In this document: in pieces, positions 30,667-38,126 of the stretch
Layout: every line of letters begins with the position of its first letter
Numbering within the stretch: the first letter of the stretch is position 1
NCBI RefSeq assembly: GCF_003853415.1
Contig: NZ_QTPP01000004.1
Span: 248,001-312,000 of the forward strand
Direction of reading: 5' to 3'
DNA from: Burkholderia sp. Bp9142
GTDB taxonomy: Bacteria; Pseudomonadota; Gammaproteobacteria; Burkholderiales; Burkholderiaceae
DNA: 64,000 nt
The notes under the pieces: generated by a model
Databases searched by the model: none
Told to the model about the DNA's origin: nothing
Seen by the model: only the letters and a program-made list of their open reading frames with translations
Translations under genes and position numbers: made by a program

Positions 30667-31163
30667 CGCCCGCTCCAGGTAACGACCAGATAGGCCAGCC
30701 AAATTGCCGCAGGAATGACGAGACATGCCGCGTACGGTGTCGAGCGCCGCCCGCCGAGTGCCATTGCGGGCGCCCCGCGCACCCACAACGCACTGAGCGG
30801 CGTATGAGTGAGCAACATCAGCCCAAGTACGTGTAATCCGGCGGCAAGGCTGGCAATCACCCACAGCCAGAGCAATATCGGTAAGCCGCACCACGCGCCG
30901 AGAACCGCGAATACCTTGACGTCGGCCGCGCCCATGACGCGCATCGCAAAAAGCGGAAAGAAAACGACCAAGCCGGTCAGCATGCCGATCAATGCCTGCC
31001 CGGTTGAAATGCCAAACGGATTTGCGTTTATCAGTGAACTGACGAGTGCAGCAGCGCCTCCGCAGATGACAAGCGAGTTCCGAACAAGCCGAAATCGAAT
31101 ATCACCGGCAGCAACGAGCGCGGCCCAGGCAAAAAAAATGCTGGTGCTGATGAGATGTGCCAT
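30663..31163 (-). CDS. cpaA: CpaA/TadV prepilin peptidase
   Basis: This 166-residue inner membrane A24 peptidase should cleave the Flp and TadE prepilins. The two catalytic aspartates are visible in A-A-G-D-I-R-F (about residue 21) and in M-G-A-A-D-V-K-V (the usual G-A-G-D motif with one glycine replaced by alanine). Six hydrophobic segments are apparent. It lacks the methylase domain of type IV pilus PilD, which is normal for Tad systems. Confidence 0.88.
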   Translation of the reverse strand: MAHLISTSIFFAWAALVAAGDIRFRLVRNSLVICGGAAALVSSLINANPFGISTGQALIGMLTGLVVFFPLFAMRVMGAADVKVFAVLGAWCGLPILLWLWVIASLAAGLHVLGLMLLTHTPLSALWVRGAPAMALGGRRSTPYAACLVIPAAIWLAYLVVTWSGR

Positions 31164-31244
31164 ATCGCGATCGACTGCGCATGCCCACGTAACGGCGAGC
31201 GAGCCGCAACCGCGGCTCGCTCACCCCCCAACGAACTGCAAGGG

Positions 31245-31409
31245 TCAGGGCAGCGAACTGGCAATCGTGGCGAACAAAGCCGAGATCTTCGTGCCGATGG
31301 TCGTCACGCTGGTAATGATCAAGGCAGCAATCAGACCCGCAATCAACCCATACTCGATCGCGGTAACCCCGTCTTCTTCCTTGAGGAAGCGCTTGATAAG
31401 TGCTTTCAT
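31245..31409 (-). CDS. flp: Flp/Fap pilin (major Tad pilus subunit)
   Basis: This 54-residue prepilin has a basic leader M-K-A-L-I-K-R-F-L-K-E-E-D-G and the canonical Flp motif V-T-A-I-E-Y-G-L-I-A-G-L-I, with cleavage expected after G14. The glutamate-tyrosine pair is the family hallmark. It is the first gene of the Tad operon, 81 bases upstream of cpaA in the direction of transcription. Only one flp gene is visible here. Confidence 0.93.
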   Translation of the reverse strand: MKALIKRFLKEEDGVTAIEYGLIAGLIAALIITSVTTIGTKISALFATIASSLP

Positions 31410-31834
31410 TTTTTAATTCCTCGTGCCTGTATGTACGTTTTTGGCCTTTTATACGTTGTACATCCCCGCATATATGGCCCTTGCCCCGTGTCGTTCGTTA
31501 CACCTGTTAACGACAACCGGATGCGCTTTCTTTATATGTCACCCCGAGGGGCATGTGTCACGATTTGATGCAAGTTAACATTCGCGATAGTGCCCCTCCT
31601 CGAACGTCGTGTACCGAACTGTACATTTCCTTACACCTGCCCCGGATTCTATATCCGATCCCATTTAACTTCCAACCTCTTTCAAGACCGGATCGAAAAA
31701 ACTTTCCGGAAGCACAGCGTATTTGTACGGGGTTTCGGTACGACTTACACATAGGACTAACGATAGGTTAGATGTGCACACCTAATCCACCAGTAAAACA
31801 ATCAGACCGCCTGCAGGGGCCTGCCTCGCCCCCA
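31410..31834. other. A+T-rich intergenic region upstream of flp
   Basis: This stretch is markedly richer in A+T than its neighbours and has no credible gene. It must carry the minus-strand flp promoter; a possible TATAAA lies near 31455, but I see no convincing -35 and no sigma-54 consensus toward flp. Together with the next 240 bases it separates the pilus operon from the lipoprotein operon. Confidence 0.45.
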
Positions 31835-31879
31835 CGTTACGCCACGCGCGTAACGCCAATGATGAGACGTTACGTTACG
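31835..31879. promoter_or_regulatory. Candidate upstream activating sites for the sigma-54 regulator
   Basis: CGTTACGC (31835-31842) and GCGTAACG (31848-31855) are a perfect inverted repeat with a 5-base gap. Two further overlapping CGTTACG copies follow at 31868-31874 and 31873-31879. They lie 130-175 bases before the sigma-54 promoter at 32009, the usual distance for enhancer sites bound by a sigma-54 activator. Confidence 0.6.
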
Positions 31880-32008
31880 AAACGGCCGAAACCGTTCTCA
31901 TTCGACCGTTTTTAAACAATTTCAACAATCTTTCAATTACCACAAACTCCTTTTCCGACAAGGAATTGTCTCGTTTAAAACCAATCGTCGAGCCGTCGGC
32001 CATCGAAA

Positions 32009-32024
32009 TGGCACGACAGTTGCA
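32009..32024 (+). promoter_or_regulatory. Sigma-54 (RpoN) promoter
   Basis: TGGCACG (32009-32015), a 4-base spacer and TTGCA (32020-32024) match the -24/-12 consensus perfectly, including GG and GC 10 bases apart. It ends 51 bases before the first lipoprotein gene. A sigma-54 activator gene closes the neighbouring Tad operon. Confidence 0.85.
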
Positions 32025-32075
32025 GAGTAATCCCCGCATCACTCAACACAACATCAGTTTCAATGCGAGGACGAA

Positions 32076-33638
32076 ATGGACATTCAGGTTATCCCTCATG
32101 GCACGCTCCGGACGACTATGATCGCGGCCACCGTGGCAGCCATGCTTTCCCTCTCCGCGTGCGGCGGCTCCGGTTCCATCAGCAAGGGGCTCAGCGGCGG
32201 CTCCGGCTCCGGTGGCAGCGACTCGATCTCCACGTCGGGCGGCGGCACCTCGGGCGGCACGTCCGGCTCGACGAGCGGCAGCACGTCGGGTAGCACCAGC
32301 GGCTCGACCAGCGGCAGCACGAGCGGTTCGACGAGCGGCAGCACCAGCGGAACGAGCAGCGGCACGAGCGGCACCTCCGGTGTGTCGTCGAACGCGGTGG
32401 GAACTGTCCTCGCAAGCAGCAGCAATCTCATCAATGATGTCGGCGGCACGGTGTCGGGTCTCGGCTCCATGATCGCCGGCCAGTCGCTGCCCGGCGTCAA
32501 CCCGGCTACGACGCAAGCGGCAGGCGGCATCGTGCAGAACGTCGGCGGCGCAGTCACGGCGCTCGGCAATGGCCTCGGCAACGGCCTCGGCCAGCTCGGT
32601 GCGACGACAGATCCGGTCGGCGTCACGGTCGCCAGCACGGGCGGCGTCGTGAACCAGCTCGGCGGCGCAGTCACGCAAACCGGTAACCTCGTCACGAGCC
32701 TCGGCAGCGGTCCGCTGTCGCCGCTCGCCCCCGTCACCGGCGCCGTCGGCGGCCTCGTCACGCAGGTCGGCAACGCAGTAGCGAACGGCGGCACCACGCT
32801 GTCCAACGTGCTGTCGACCGGCCCGATCCAGCAGGTCACGCAGACGGTCAGCTCGGCGATCACGCCGATCACGACGATGGTCGGTCAGACGACGCAGACG
32901 ATCGGGACGGCCACCGGCCTCGGCGCCCCGGTTAACACGCTGCTCGGCACGATCGGCAACGGCCTGAACCAGGGCGGCGCGCTGATCGCATCGACGGGCG
33001 GCAACCCCGTCACGACCGGCCTCGGCAACACCGTCTCGTCGACCGGCAATACCGTGAAGGCTGTCGGCGGCCTGCTTACCGGCAGCACCGGCGGCGTGAC
33101 CAATCCGCTCGCGCCGCTCACGGGCCTCCTCACGACCGTTGGCGGCCTGGGCGGCGCAACCGGCGGCACCAGCGGCGGCCCGCTCGCCCCGGTCACGGGC
33201 CTCGTTTCCACGGTCACCGGCGCGCTCGGCGGCGCTGCAGGCGGCACGAGCGGCGGCCCACTGGCTCCGGTCACCGGCCTCGTCTCGACCGTCACCGGCG
33301 CACTCGGTGGCGCAACGGGCGGCACGAGCGGCAGTCCGCTCGCCCCCGTCACCAGCCTGGTCTCCACCGTGACCGGCGCACTCGGCGGCGCTGCAGGCGG
33401 CAGCGGCGGCCCGCTCGCCCCGGTCACGGGCCTCGTCTCCGCGGTCACCGGCGCACTCGGCAGCGCAACGAGCGGTAGCAACCCCATTGCCGCTCCGGTC
33501 CCCGCAGTCACCAGCACGGCCGGCGCACCGACACTGAGCGGCGGCACGGGTGCCGTCACGGGCTCCGGCTCGGGCACGAACCTGCTCGCGCCTGTCACGT
33601 CGCTGCTCGGCGGCCTGCTCGGCGGCACGCACAAGTAA
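32076..33638 (+). CDS. Low-complexity Gly/Ser/Thr repeat lipoprotein (often called collagen-like)
   Basis: This 520-residue protein has an export signal ending in a lipobox L-S-A-C (C29), then seven G-S-T-S repeats (about 64-91), a middle region rich in G-G-x-V-T-x-L-G segments, and four repeats of 25-26 residues containing P-L-A-P-V-T-G-L-V-S-T-V-T-G-A-L-G (about 367-468). It is probably an outer-membrane-anchored or surface protein. No proline-rich Gly-X-Y run is present, so the collagen label is misleading. It follows the sigma-54 promoter and a GAGGA site, and its neighbour is a paralogue. Function unknown; adhesion or matrix is plausible. Confidence 0.75.
   Translation: MDIQVIPHGTLRTTMIAATVAAMLSLSACGGSGSISKGLSGGSGSGGSDSISTSGGGTSGGTSGSTSGSTSGSTSGSTSGSTSGSTSGSTSGTSSGTSGTSGVSSNAVGTVLASSSNLINDVGGTVSGLGSMIAGQSLPGVNPATTQAAGGIVQNVGGAVTALGNGLGNGLGQLGATTDPVGVTVASTGGVVNQLGGAVTQTGNLVTSLGSGPLSPLAPVTGAVGGLVTQVGNAVANGGTTLSNVLSTGPIQQVTQTVSSAITPITTMVGQTTQTIGTATGLGAPVNTLLGTIGNGLNQGGALIASTGGNPVTTGLGNTVSSTGNTVKAVGGLLTGSTGGVTNPLAPLTGLLTTVGGLGGATGGTSGGPLAPVTGLVSTVTGALGGAAGGTSGGPLAPVTGLVSTVTGALGGATGGTSGSPLAPVTSLVSTVTGALGGAAGGSGGPLAPVTGLVSAVTGALGSATSGSNPIAAPVPAVTSTAGAPTLSGGTGAVTGSGSGTNLLAPVTSLLGGLLGGTHK
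32265..32348. repeat. Seven 12-bp repeats encoding Gly-Ser-Thr-Ser
   Basis: Seven in-frame 12-base units (such as GGCTCGACGAGC and GGCAGCACGAGC) encode seven GSTS tetrapeptides. Synonymous differences between units show the array is not a fresh duplication, but copy number could vary by slippage without frameshift. Confidence 0.85.
33174..33479. repeat. Four tandem 75-78 bp repeats in the lipoprotein gene
   Basis: Units begin at 33174, 33252, 33330 and 33405 (78, 78, 75 and 75 bases). Each encodes P-L-A-P-V-T-(G/S)-L-V-S-(T/A)-V-T-G-A-L-G followed by a glycine-rich linker. All keep the frame, so unit number could change by recombination. Confidence 0.85.
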
Positions 33639-33678
33639 CCCGACATCCATTCATCGACAAGACAGCGAGGAGTCCATC

Positions 33679-35025
33679 ATGTCCCAGCGTTCCATCACGA
33701 CGATCGCCCTGCGCCAATGGCGAGTGCCCCTTACCGTTTTCGCGACGGCCTGCCTGCTCGCCGCGTGCGGCGGCAACAGCGTCAGCACGCCGCCCACCAG
33801 CAGCAACAACGGCAGCTCCAGCGGTACGAGCGGCAGCAGCGGCACGAGCGGCACCAGTGGCACGACGACCGGCACCAAGGGCGCCGTCAGCACGCTCGGC
33901 CAGACCGCGACCGACCTCGGCGGCACGATCGGCAACGTCACCGTGCCGGGTCTCGGCGACGGTGTGACGAAGGGTGTCGGCAGCACCGTCTCGAGCACCG
34001 GCACGATCATCGACGCAGCCGCCGATGCCGTGAGCAACGGCCTGGGACAGATCGGCACAACGAAGGATCCGGTCGGCACGACGGTCGCCGGGCTCGGGAA
34101 TGTCGTCGGTGCGACGAGCAACACCGTGTCCGGACTGAGCTCGACGGTCAAGGCGCTCGGCACGGGTCCGCTCGCGCCGCTCGCCCCTGTCACGACACCG
34201 GTCGGCACCGTGCTCGACACCGTCGCCAACGGCCTGACGGCCGCCGGCACGACGATCGGCTCGACGCTGTCGTCGGGTGCCGTGCAGCAAGTGACGCAAC
34301 CGCTCAGCTCGGCCATCACGCCGCTGGTGATCACCGCGGGCCAGGTCACGCAACAGGTCGGCACGACCACGGGCCTCGGACAACCGGTGTCGGGTCTGCT
34401 CGGCCAGATCGGCGGTGCAATCAGCTCGGCGGGCAAGCAGGTCGCCGGCACGTCGAACCAGCCGCTCGTCGGCGATGTCGGTCAGCTCGTCACCTCGGTC
34501 GGCAACACCGTGACCAACGCGGGCGGCCTCGTGAACCCGAACGGCCCGAACGGCGCAGCACCGATCCCCGGCCTGCTCACGAGCCTCGTCGGCGGCTCGT
34601 CGACTACCGTCCAGAACGGCGCGTCGTCGGGGTCCAACTCGACGAACCCGCTCGGCGGCCTGCTGTCCGGCCTCGGCTCGACGCCGCTCGGTTCGCTCAC
34701 GGGCGCGGTCGGCGGCGCAACGGGCAGCTCGGGCAGCAATCCGCTCGCGCCGGTCACGGGCCTCGTGTCGACGGTGACGGGCACGCTCGGCGGTGCAACG
34801 GGCGGCGCAGGCGGTGCAAACGCTCTCGCGCCTGTCACCGGTTTGCTGAATACTGTCACCGGAGCAGTTGGCGGTGCAGCGGGATCCGGGGCTTCGTCGA
34901 ATCCGCTCGCGCCGGTCACGTCGCTCGTCGGCGGCGTGACGGGTTCGGCATCGTCGGGCAGTTCGACGGGCCTCCTGGCGCCGGTCACGGGGTTGCTCGG
35001 CACGCTGGGTAGCGTCGGCAAGTAA
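33679..35025 (+). CDS. Paralogous low-complexity Gly/Ser/Thr lipoprotein
   Basis: This 448-residue protein has a signal ending in the lipobox L-L-A-A-C-G-G, a short serine/threonine/glycine linker and the same middle region as the upstream protein (Q-Q-V-T-Q-x-x-S-S-A-I-T-P, then T-x-T-G-L-G-x-P-V). The C-terminal part has repeats of N-P-L-A-P-V-T-G-L-V-S/N-T-V-T-G. It is a tandem duplicate of the preceding gene, 40 bases downstream with a GAGGAG site, so the two are cotranscribed. Surface location is inferred; function unknown. Confidence 0.75.
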   Translation: MSQRSITTIALRQWRVPLTVFATACLLAACGGNSVSTPPTSSNNGSSSGTSGSSGTSGTSGTTTGTKGAVSTLGQTATDLGGTIGNVTVPGLGDGVTKGVGSTVSSTGTIIDAAADAVSNGLGQIGTTKDPVGTTVAGLGNVVGATSNTVSGLSSTVKALGTGPLAPLAPVTTPVGTVLDTVANGLTAAGTTIGSTLSSGAVQQVTQPLSSAITPLVITAGQVTQQVGTTTGLGQPVSGLLGQIGGAISSAGKQVAGTSNQPLVGDVGQLVTSVGNTVTNAGGLVNPNGPNGAAPIPGLLTSLVGGSSTTVQNGASSGSNSTNPLGGLLSGLGSTPLGSLTGAVGGATGSSGSNPLAPVTGLVSTVTGTLGGATGGAGGANALAPVTGLLNTVTGAVGGAAGSGASSNPLAPVTSLVGGVTGSASSGSSTGLLAPVTGLLGTLGSVGK

Positions 35026-35085
35026 GGAGGACAGTCGCGCCTTTGCAGCCGGAGCAGGAGGCGCGGCCATACAAACACAATCGGC

Positions 35086-35131
35086 AATGCGGCACGCGGC
35101 GCGCGACACCCTGGTGTCGCGCGCCCGCATT
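35086..35131 (+). other. Strong stem-loop between the second lipoprotein and the TpsB gene
   Basis: A 13-bp perfect stem (35098-35110 with 35113-35125, GGCGCGCGACACC and its complement) sits inside an outer AATGCG/CGCATT pair (35086-35091 and 35126-35131). No T run follows, so it is not a classical terminator. It could stabilise the lipoprotein mRNA 3' end or lower readthrough into the TpsB gene. Confidence 0.7.
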
Positions 35132-35169
35132 AGAAAGAAGACAAAAAGCAAGGCCTACGAGGAAGAACA

Positions 35170-36855
35170 ATGAAATCCAGACTCGACAGATGGATGATGC
35201 TGCTCGCCATCGCGGCAGCAGGCACGGCACATGCACAGACGCGCGCGGCAGGTAACCCGCTCGACTCCCTCCCCCAGATCAACGCGCCGAAGAAAGGTCC
35301 GAGCGTCACCGTGCAGGTTGCGCCGCAGGCACCGCAACTGCAGGAGCTGCTGTCGCGGCACCTGACGCCGACGACGTTCCAGGTCGAAGGCGTGAAGTCG
35401 GTGCCGTTCGACGAAATCTCGCGGCGCTTCACGCCCCTCGTCGGCAAGGACATCACGATCGGCGAACTGATCGAAACCGCCAACGGCGTGACCAAGCTGT
35501 ACCAGGATCGCGGCTATGCGCTGTCGTTCGCGTTCATTCCCGCGCAGACGTTCGAGAACGGCGTCGTGCGCGTCACGGTCGTCGAAGGCTACGTGTCGGA
35601 CGTCAAGGTCACGGGCAAGCCCGGCGCGATGGAATCGAAGATTCGCGCGATCGCCGCGCACATTACGGCCGATCGCCCGCTGCGCCGCGCGACGTTCGAA
35701 CGCTACGTGAACACCTTCGGCCTCCTGCCCGGCCTCACGGTCAAGGCCAACGTGCCGCCGCCTCAGACGACCGATGGAGCGACAACGCTCGAACTGGCCG
35801 TCGACCGCAAGGCATTCAACGTCAGCACCGGCATCGATTTCAATCACCCGGGCGTCCAGGGGCTCATCACTGCAACGGAGAACGGCCTCACGTCGTTCGG
35901 CGAGCAATTGAGCATTTCCGCGTTGGTGCCGCCCGGACGCGACAAGCAGACCTACGTCGCGTTCAGCGGCGCAGTGCCGGTCGGCAGCAGCGGCCTTGTC
36001 ACGCGCCTCGATGCCAGCACGTACCGCGGCAAGCCGACCGACAACCCGGGCCTGCCGTCGACCGTCGAGCGTACGGTCAAGAACGAGAAACTCGGTCTTT
36101 CGGCGTCCTATCCGTTGCTGCTGAACAACCAGCGCAGCCTGCTCGGTACCGTGTCGGGCTATGCGTCGCACAACGAAGACCGCTACCAGAACAAGATCAC
36201 CGGCAACAGCATCGACACGCGCTCGCAGGTCCGCGTGCTGCAAATGCAGCTTGACTACACGAGCGTATCGGCCAAGCAGGTACAGAAACTCAGCGTCAAC
36301 GTCGCGAGGGGCTTCAACATTCTCGGCGCGTCGAAGTCGCAGGACATCACGATCGGCTCGAACACGACGTCGGTGGACAGCCCGATTTCACTGACGTTCG
36401 TGCGCACCGGCGCGACCTTCACGCAGACCAACGAATGGCCGTTCAAGATTGGCACGTCGGTCTCGCTGACCGGCCAGTACAGCCCCGATTCACTGCCGAC
36501 GTCGGAACAGATCTCGTTCGGTTCGACGCGCTATGCGCTCGGCTACCAGCCCGGCGAAACGTCGGGCGACTCGGGCTGGGGGATGTCGCTGGAGGTCAAC
36601 CGCGGCTTCACGCCGGGCTGGAGGTACATGAAGTCGGTCACGCCGTACATCGCGTACGACATGGCGCGCGTATACCTGCACACGGGCACGCCATCGCCGA
36701 GCCGCCTGTCGTCGGTCGGTATCGGCGTGCGGTTGACGGACAGCCGCTACTACAGTCTCGACCTGAATATCGCGAAGCCGGTCGGCGATGCACCGGTTGA
36801 AAGCGCATCGCGCAGCCCGCGCGTGAATGCCGCGTTCTCGTATCAGCTCAACTGA
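35170..36855 (+). CDS. ShlB/FhaC/HecB-family outer membrane transporter (TpsB type)
   Basis: This 561-residue protein has a signal peptide (cleavage near A-H-A-Q, 23), a proline/alanine linker, a POTRA domain (F-Q-V-E-G-V-K-S-V-P-F-D-E to R-V-T-V-V-E-G-Y-V, about 70-155) and a C-terminal beta-barrel ending in phenylalanine-rich S-Y-Q-L-N. TpsB proteins secrete large TpsA exoproteins across the outer membrane. The L6 loop VRGY/F motif appears as A-L-G-Y (near 457-460). No TpsA with a haemagglutinin-type secretion domain is nearby; the lipoproteins upstream are the obvious candidate cargo. GAGGAAG precedes the ATG. Confidence 0.85.
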   Translation: MKSRLDRWMMLLAIAAAGTAHAQTRAAGNPLDSLPQINAPKKGPSVTVQVAPQAPQLQELLSRHLTPTTFQVEGVKSVPFDEISRRFTPLVGKDITIGELIETANGVTKLYQDRGYALSFAFIPAQTFENGVVRVTVVEGYVSDVKVTGKPGAMESKIRAIAAHITADRPLRRATFERYVNTFGLLPGLTVKANVPPPQTTDGATTLELAVDRKAFNVSTGIDFNHPGVQGLITATENGLTSFGEQLSISALVPPGRDKQTYVAFSGAVPVGSSGLVTRLDASTYRGKPTDNPGLPSTVERTVKNEKLGLSASYPLLLNNQRSLLGTVSGYASHNEDRYQNKITGNSIDTRSQVRVLQMQLDYTSVSAKQVQKLSVNVARGFNILGASKSQDITIGSNTTSVDSPISLTFVRTGATFTQTNEWPFKIGTSVSLTGQYSPDSLPTSEQISFGSTRYALGYQPGETSGDSGWGMSLEVNRGFTPGWRYMKSVTPYIAYDMARVYLHTGTPSPSRLSSVGIGVRLTDSRYYSLDLNIAKPVGDAPVESASRSPRVNAAFSYQLN

Positions 36856-36864
36856 TCGGTCACC

Positions 36865-36890
36865 ACAGCCCGCGTCTCGCGGGCTGTTTC
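36865..36890 (+). terminator. Intrinsic terminator of the lipoprotein-TpsB operon
   Basis: A perfect 10-bp stem, ACAGCCCGCG (36865-36874) with CGCGGGCTGT (36878-36887), closes a 3-base loop and ends in a short T run. Confidence 0.75.
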
Positions 36891-37019
36891 GATTAGAGTC
36901 CCCTCTATCAAACGCAGCGCGCGGTTTCACGTATTCTGGCAAAGCTCGCAACATGCCACCGCCCCATGCAGACGGTCGTGCGGGCAAATCGAATACGACA
37001 CGAAACAAGGAGGAAGACA

Positions 37020-37481
37020 ATGATTCAACTGACCCGCCCATTGCGCGCACTGGCCATCGCAAGTGCACTGCTCGCTTGCGCCGCCCCCACCTTTGCCCAG
37101 GCCGACAACCCCGTCGGCATGTGGCAGACGATCGACGACAACACTCATGCACCGAAGGCACTCGTGCAGATCGCCGACGACGGTGAGGGTTCGCTGTCGG
37201 GCAAGGTCGTCAAGGGACTCGGCGCCAACGACACGCCCGATCGTCGCTGCACCGCGTGCACGGACGAGCGCAAGGATCAGCTCATCAAAGGCATGACGAT
37301 CATCAAGGCGATGAAGAAGGACGGCGACCACTGGGACGGCGGCAACATTCTCGACCCGGAAAACGGCAAGGTCTACAAGTGCAAGATGTCGCTGGAAGAC
37401 GGCGGCCAGAAGCTCGTCGTGCGCGGCTACATCGGCGTATCGCTGCTCGGCCGATCGCAGACCTGGGTTCGCGCACAGTAA
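37020..37481 (+). CDS. Exported DUF2147-family protein
   Basis: This 153-residue protein has a signal peptide (cleavage near T-F-A-Q, residue 26) and the DUF2147 pattern: P-V-G-M-W-Q-T-I-D-D near the start, G-G-N-I-L-D-P-E-N-G-K-V-Y-K-C and R-G-Y-I-G-V-S-L-L-G-R-S-Q-T-W at the end. It also has the C-T-A-C-T-D pair typical of the family. AAGGAGG lies just before the ATG. Its periplasmic role is unknown. Confidence 0.82.
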   Translation: MIQLTRPLRALAIASALLACAAPTFAQADNPVGMWQTIDDNTHAPKALVQIADDGEGSLSGKVVKGLGANDTPDRRCTACTDERKDQLIKGMTIIKAMKKDGDHWDGGNILDPENGKVYKCKMSLEDGGQKLVVRGYIGVSLLGRSQTWVRAQ

Positions 37482-37501
37482 CGCGACGCGCGACGCAATG
37501 A

Positions 37502-37540
37502 AAAATCGGCCTGCGACGAGGTCGTCAGGCCGATTTTGTT
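37502..37540 (+). terminator. Intrinsic terminator of the DUF2147 gene
   Basis: A 12-bp perfect stem, AAAATCGGCCTG (37502-37513) with CAGGCCGATTTT (37526-37537), has a smaller CGAC/GTCG stem inside and ends in TTTTGTT. It can act in both directions and also faces the transposase fragment. Confidence 0.88.
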
Positions 37541-37571
37541 TGGGTGTGGGCGTGAATGAAATTGAACGACA

Positions 37572-37982
37572 TCACGCTGCGTGCTTCAGCGTATTCGACG
37601 CATAGCTGCCCGGTGCACGGTACACCGGCGCTGCCGCACTCCGCCCCTCCGCCGCCTTCGACTGCGCGTGCTTGCGCATCCGCGAGGACAGTTCGTTGCA
37701 CAGATTCACGCCTGCGTCGCCATACAGTTCGCGCATCACCTGCATCAATGTGCCGGTCTCGTGCCAGACCTTGAAGCGGCGATGGCATGTCTGGTACGAA
37801 GGGTAACGACGCGGCATCGCGGACCAGGTCGCGCCGCTATAGATGACCCAGAGTACGCCGTTCAGGACGGCGCGCGTGTTGGCCAACGGTCGGCCGCGCA
37901 ACTCGGTGCGCGGCTGCATTTCGGGCAGCAGCGGCACGACGCAGTGCCACTCGTGGTCGGTCAGATCGCGATACGGTGTCAT
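37572..37982 (-). CDS. Orphan IS402/IS5-type transposase N-terminal fragment (DUF4096)
   Basis: This 136-residue protein starts M-T-P-Y-R-D-L-T-D-H-E-W and has the DUF4096 pattern R-P-x-x-N-T-R-A-V-L-N-G-V-L-W-V-I-Y-S-G-A-T-W and R-R-Y-P-S-Y-Q-T-C-H-R-R-F. This is the DNA-binding start of IS5-group transposases. The catalytic DDE region is missing and the tail is unrelated to transposase. GGAG lies 6 bases before the ATG at 37982. No terminal inverted repeats were recognised. It may be a remnant or a domesticated DNA-binding protein. Confidence 0.65.
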   Translation of the reverse strand: MTPYRDLTDHEWHCVVPLLPEMQPRTELRGRPLANTRAVLNGVLWVIYSGATWSAMPRRYPSYQTCHRRFKVWHETGTLMQVMRELYGDAGVNLCNELSSRMRKHAQSKAAEGRSAAAPVYRAPGSYASNTLKHAA

Positions 37983-38126
37983 GGACATCTCCAGCCTTAG
38001 GAACCATGACACAACGATATCGGCTGGCCTCAACGATGAATATAAGACAAGTCCGAAAATACCCGAAGATCGCGAGAATTTGACTGGATTTGACGTTTGA
38101 AGCCAGTCACTTGTCGCAAGCCTCGA

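Noticed and set aside
31410-31834. Second sigma-54 promoter facing flp
   Set aside because: No minus-strand sequence with GG and GC 10 bases apart in the right context was found.
32265-32348. CRISPR or regulatory repeat array
   Set aside because: The repeats are in frame and code for GSTS units in a lipoprotein.
32076-33638. Collagen-like triple helix protein
   Set aside because: Glycine-rich, but the Gly-X-Y periodicity with proline is absent.
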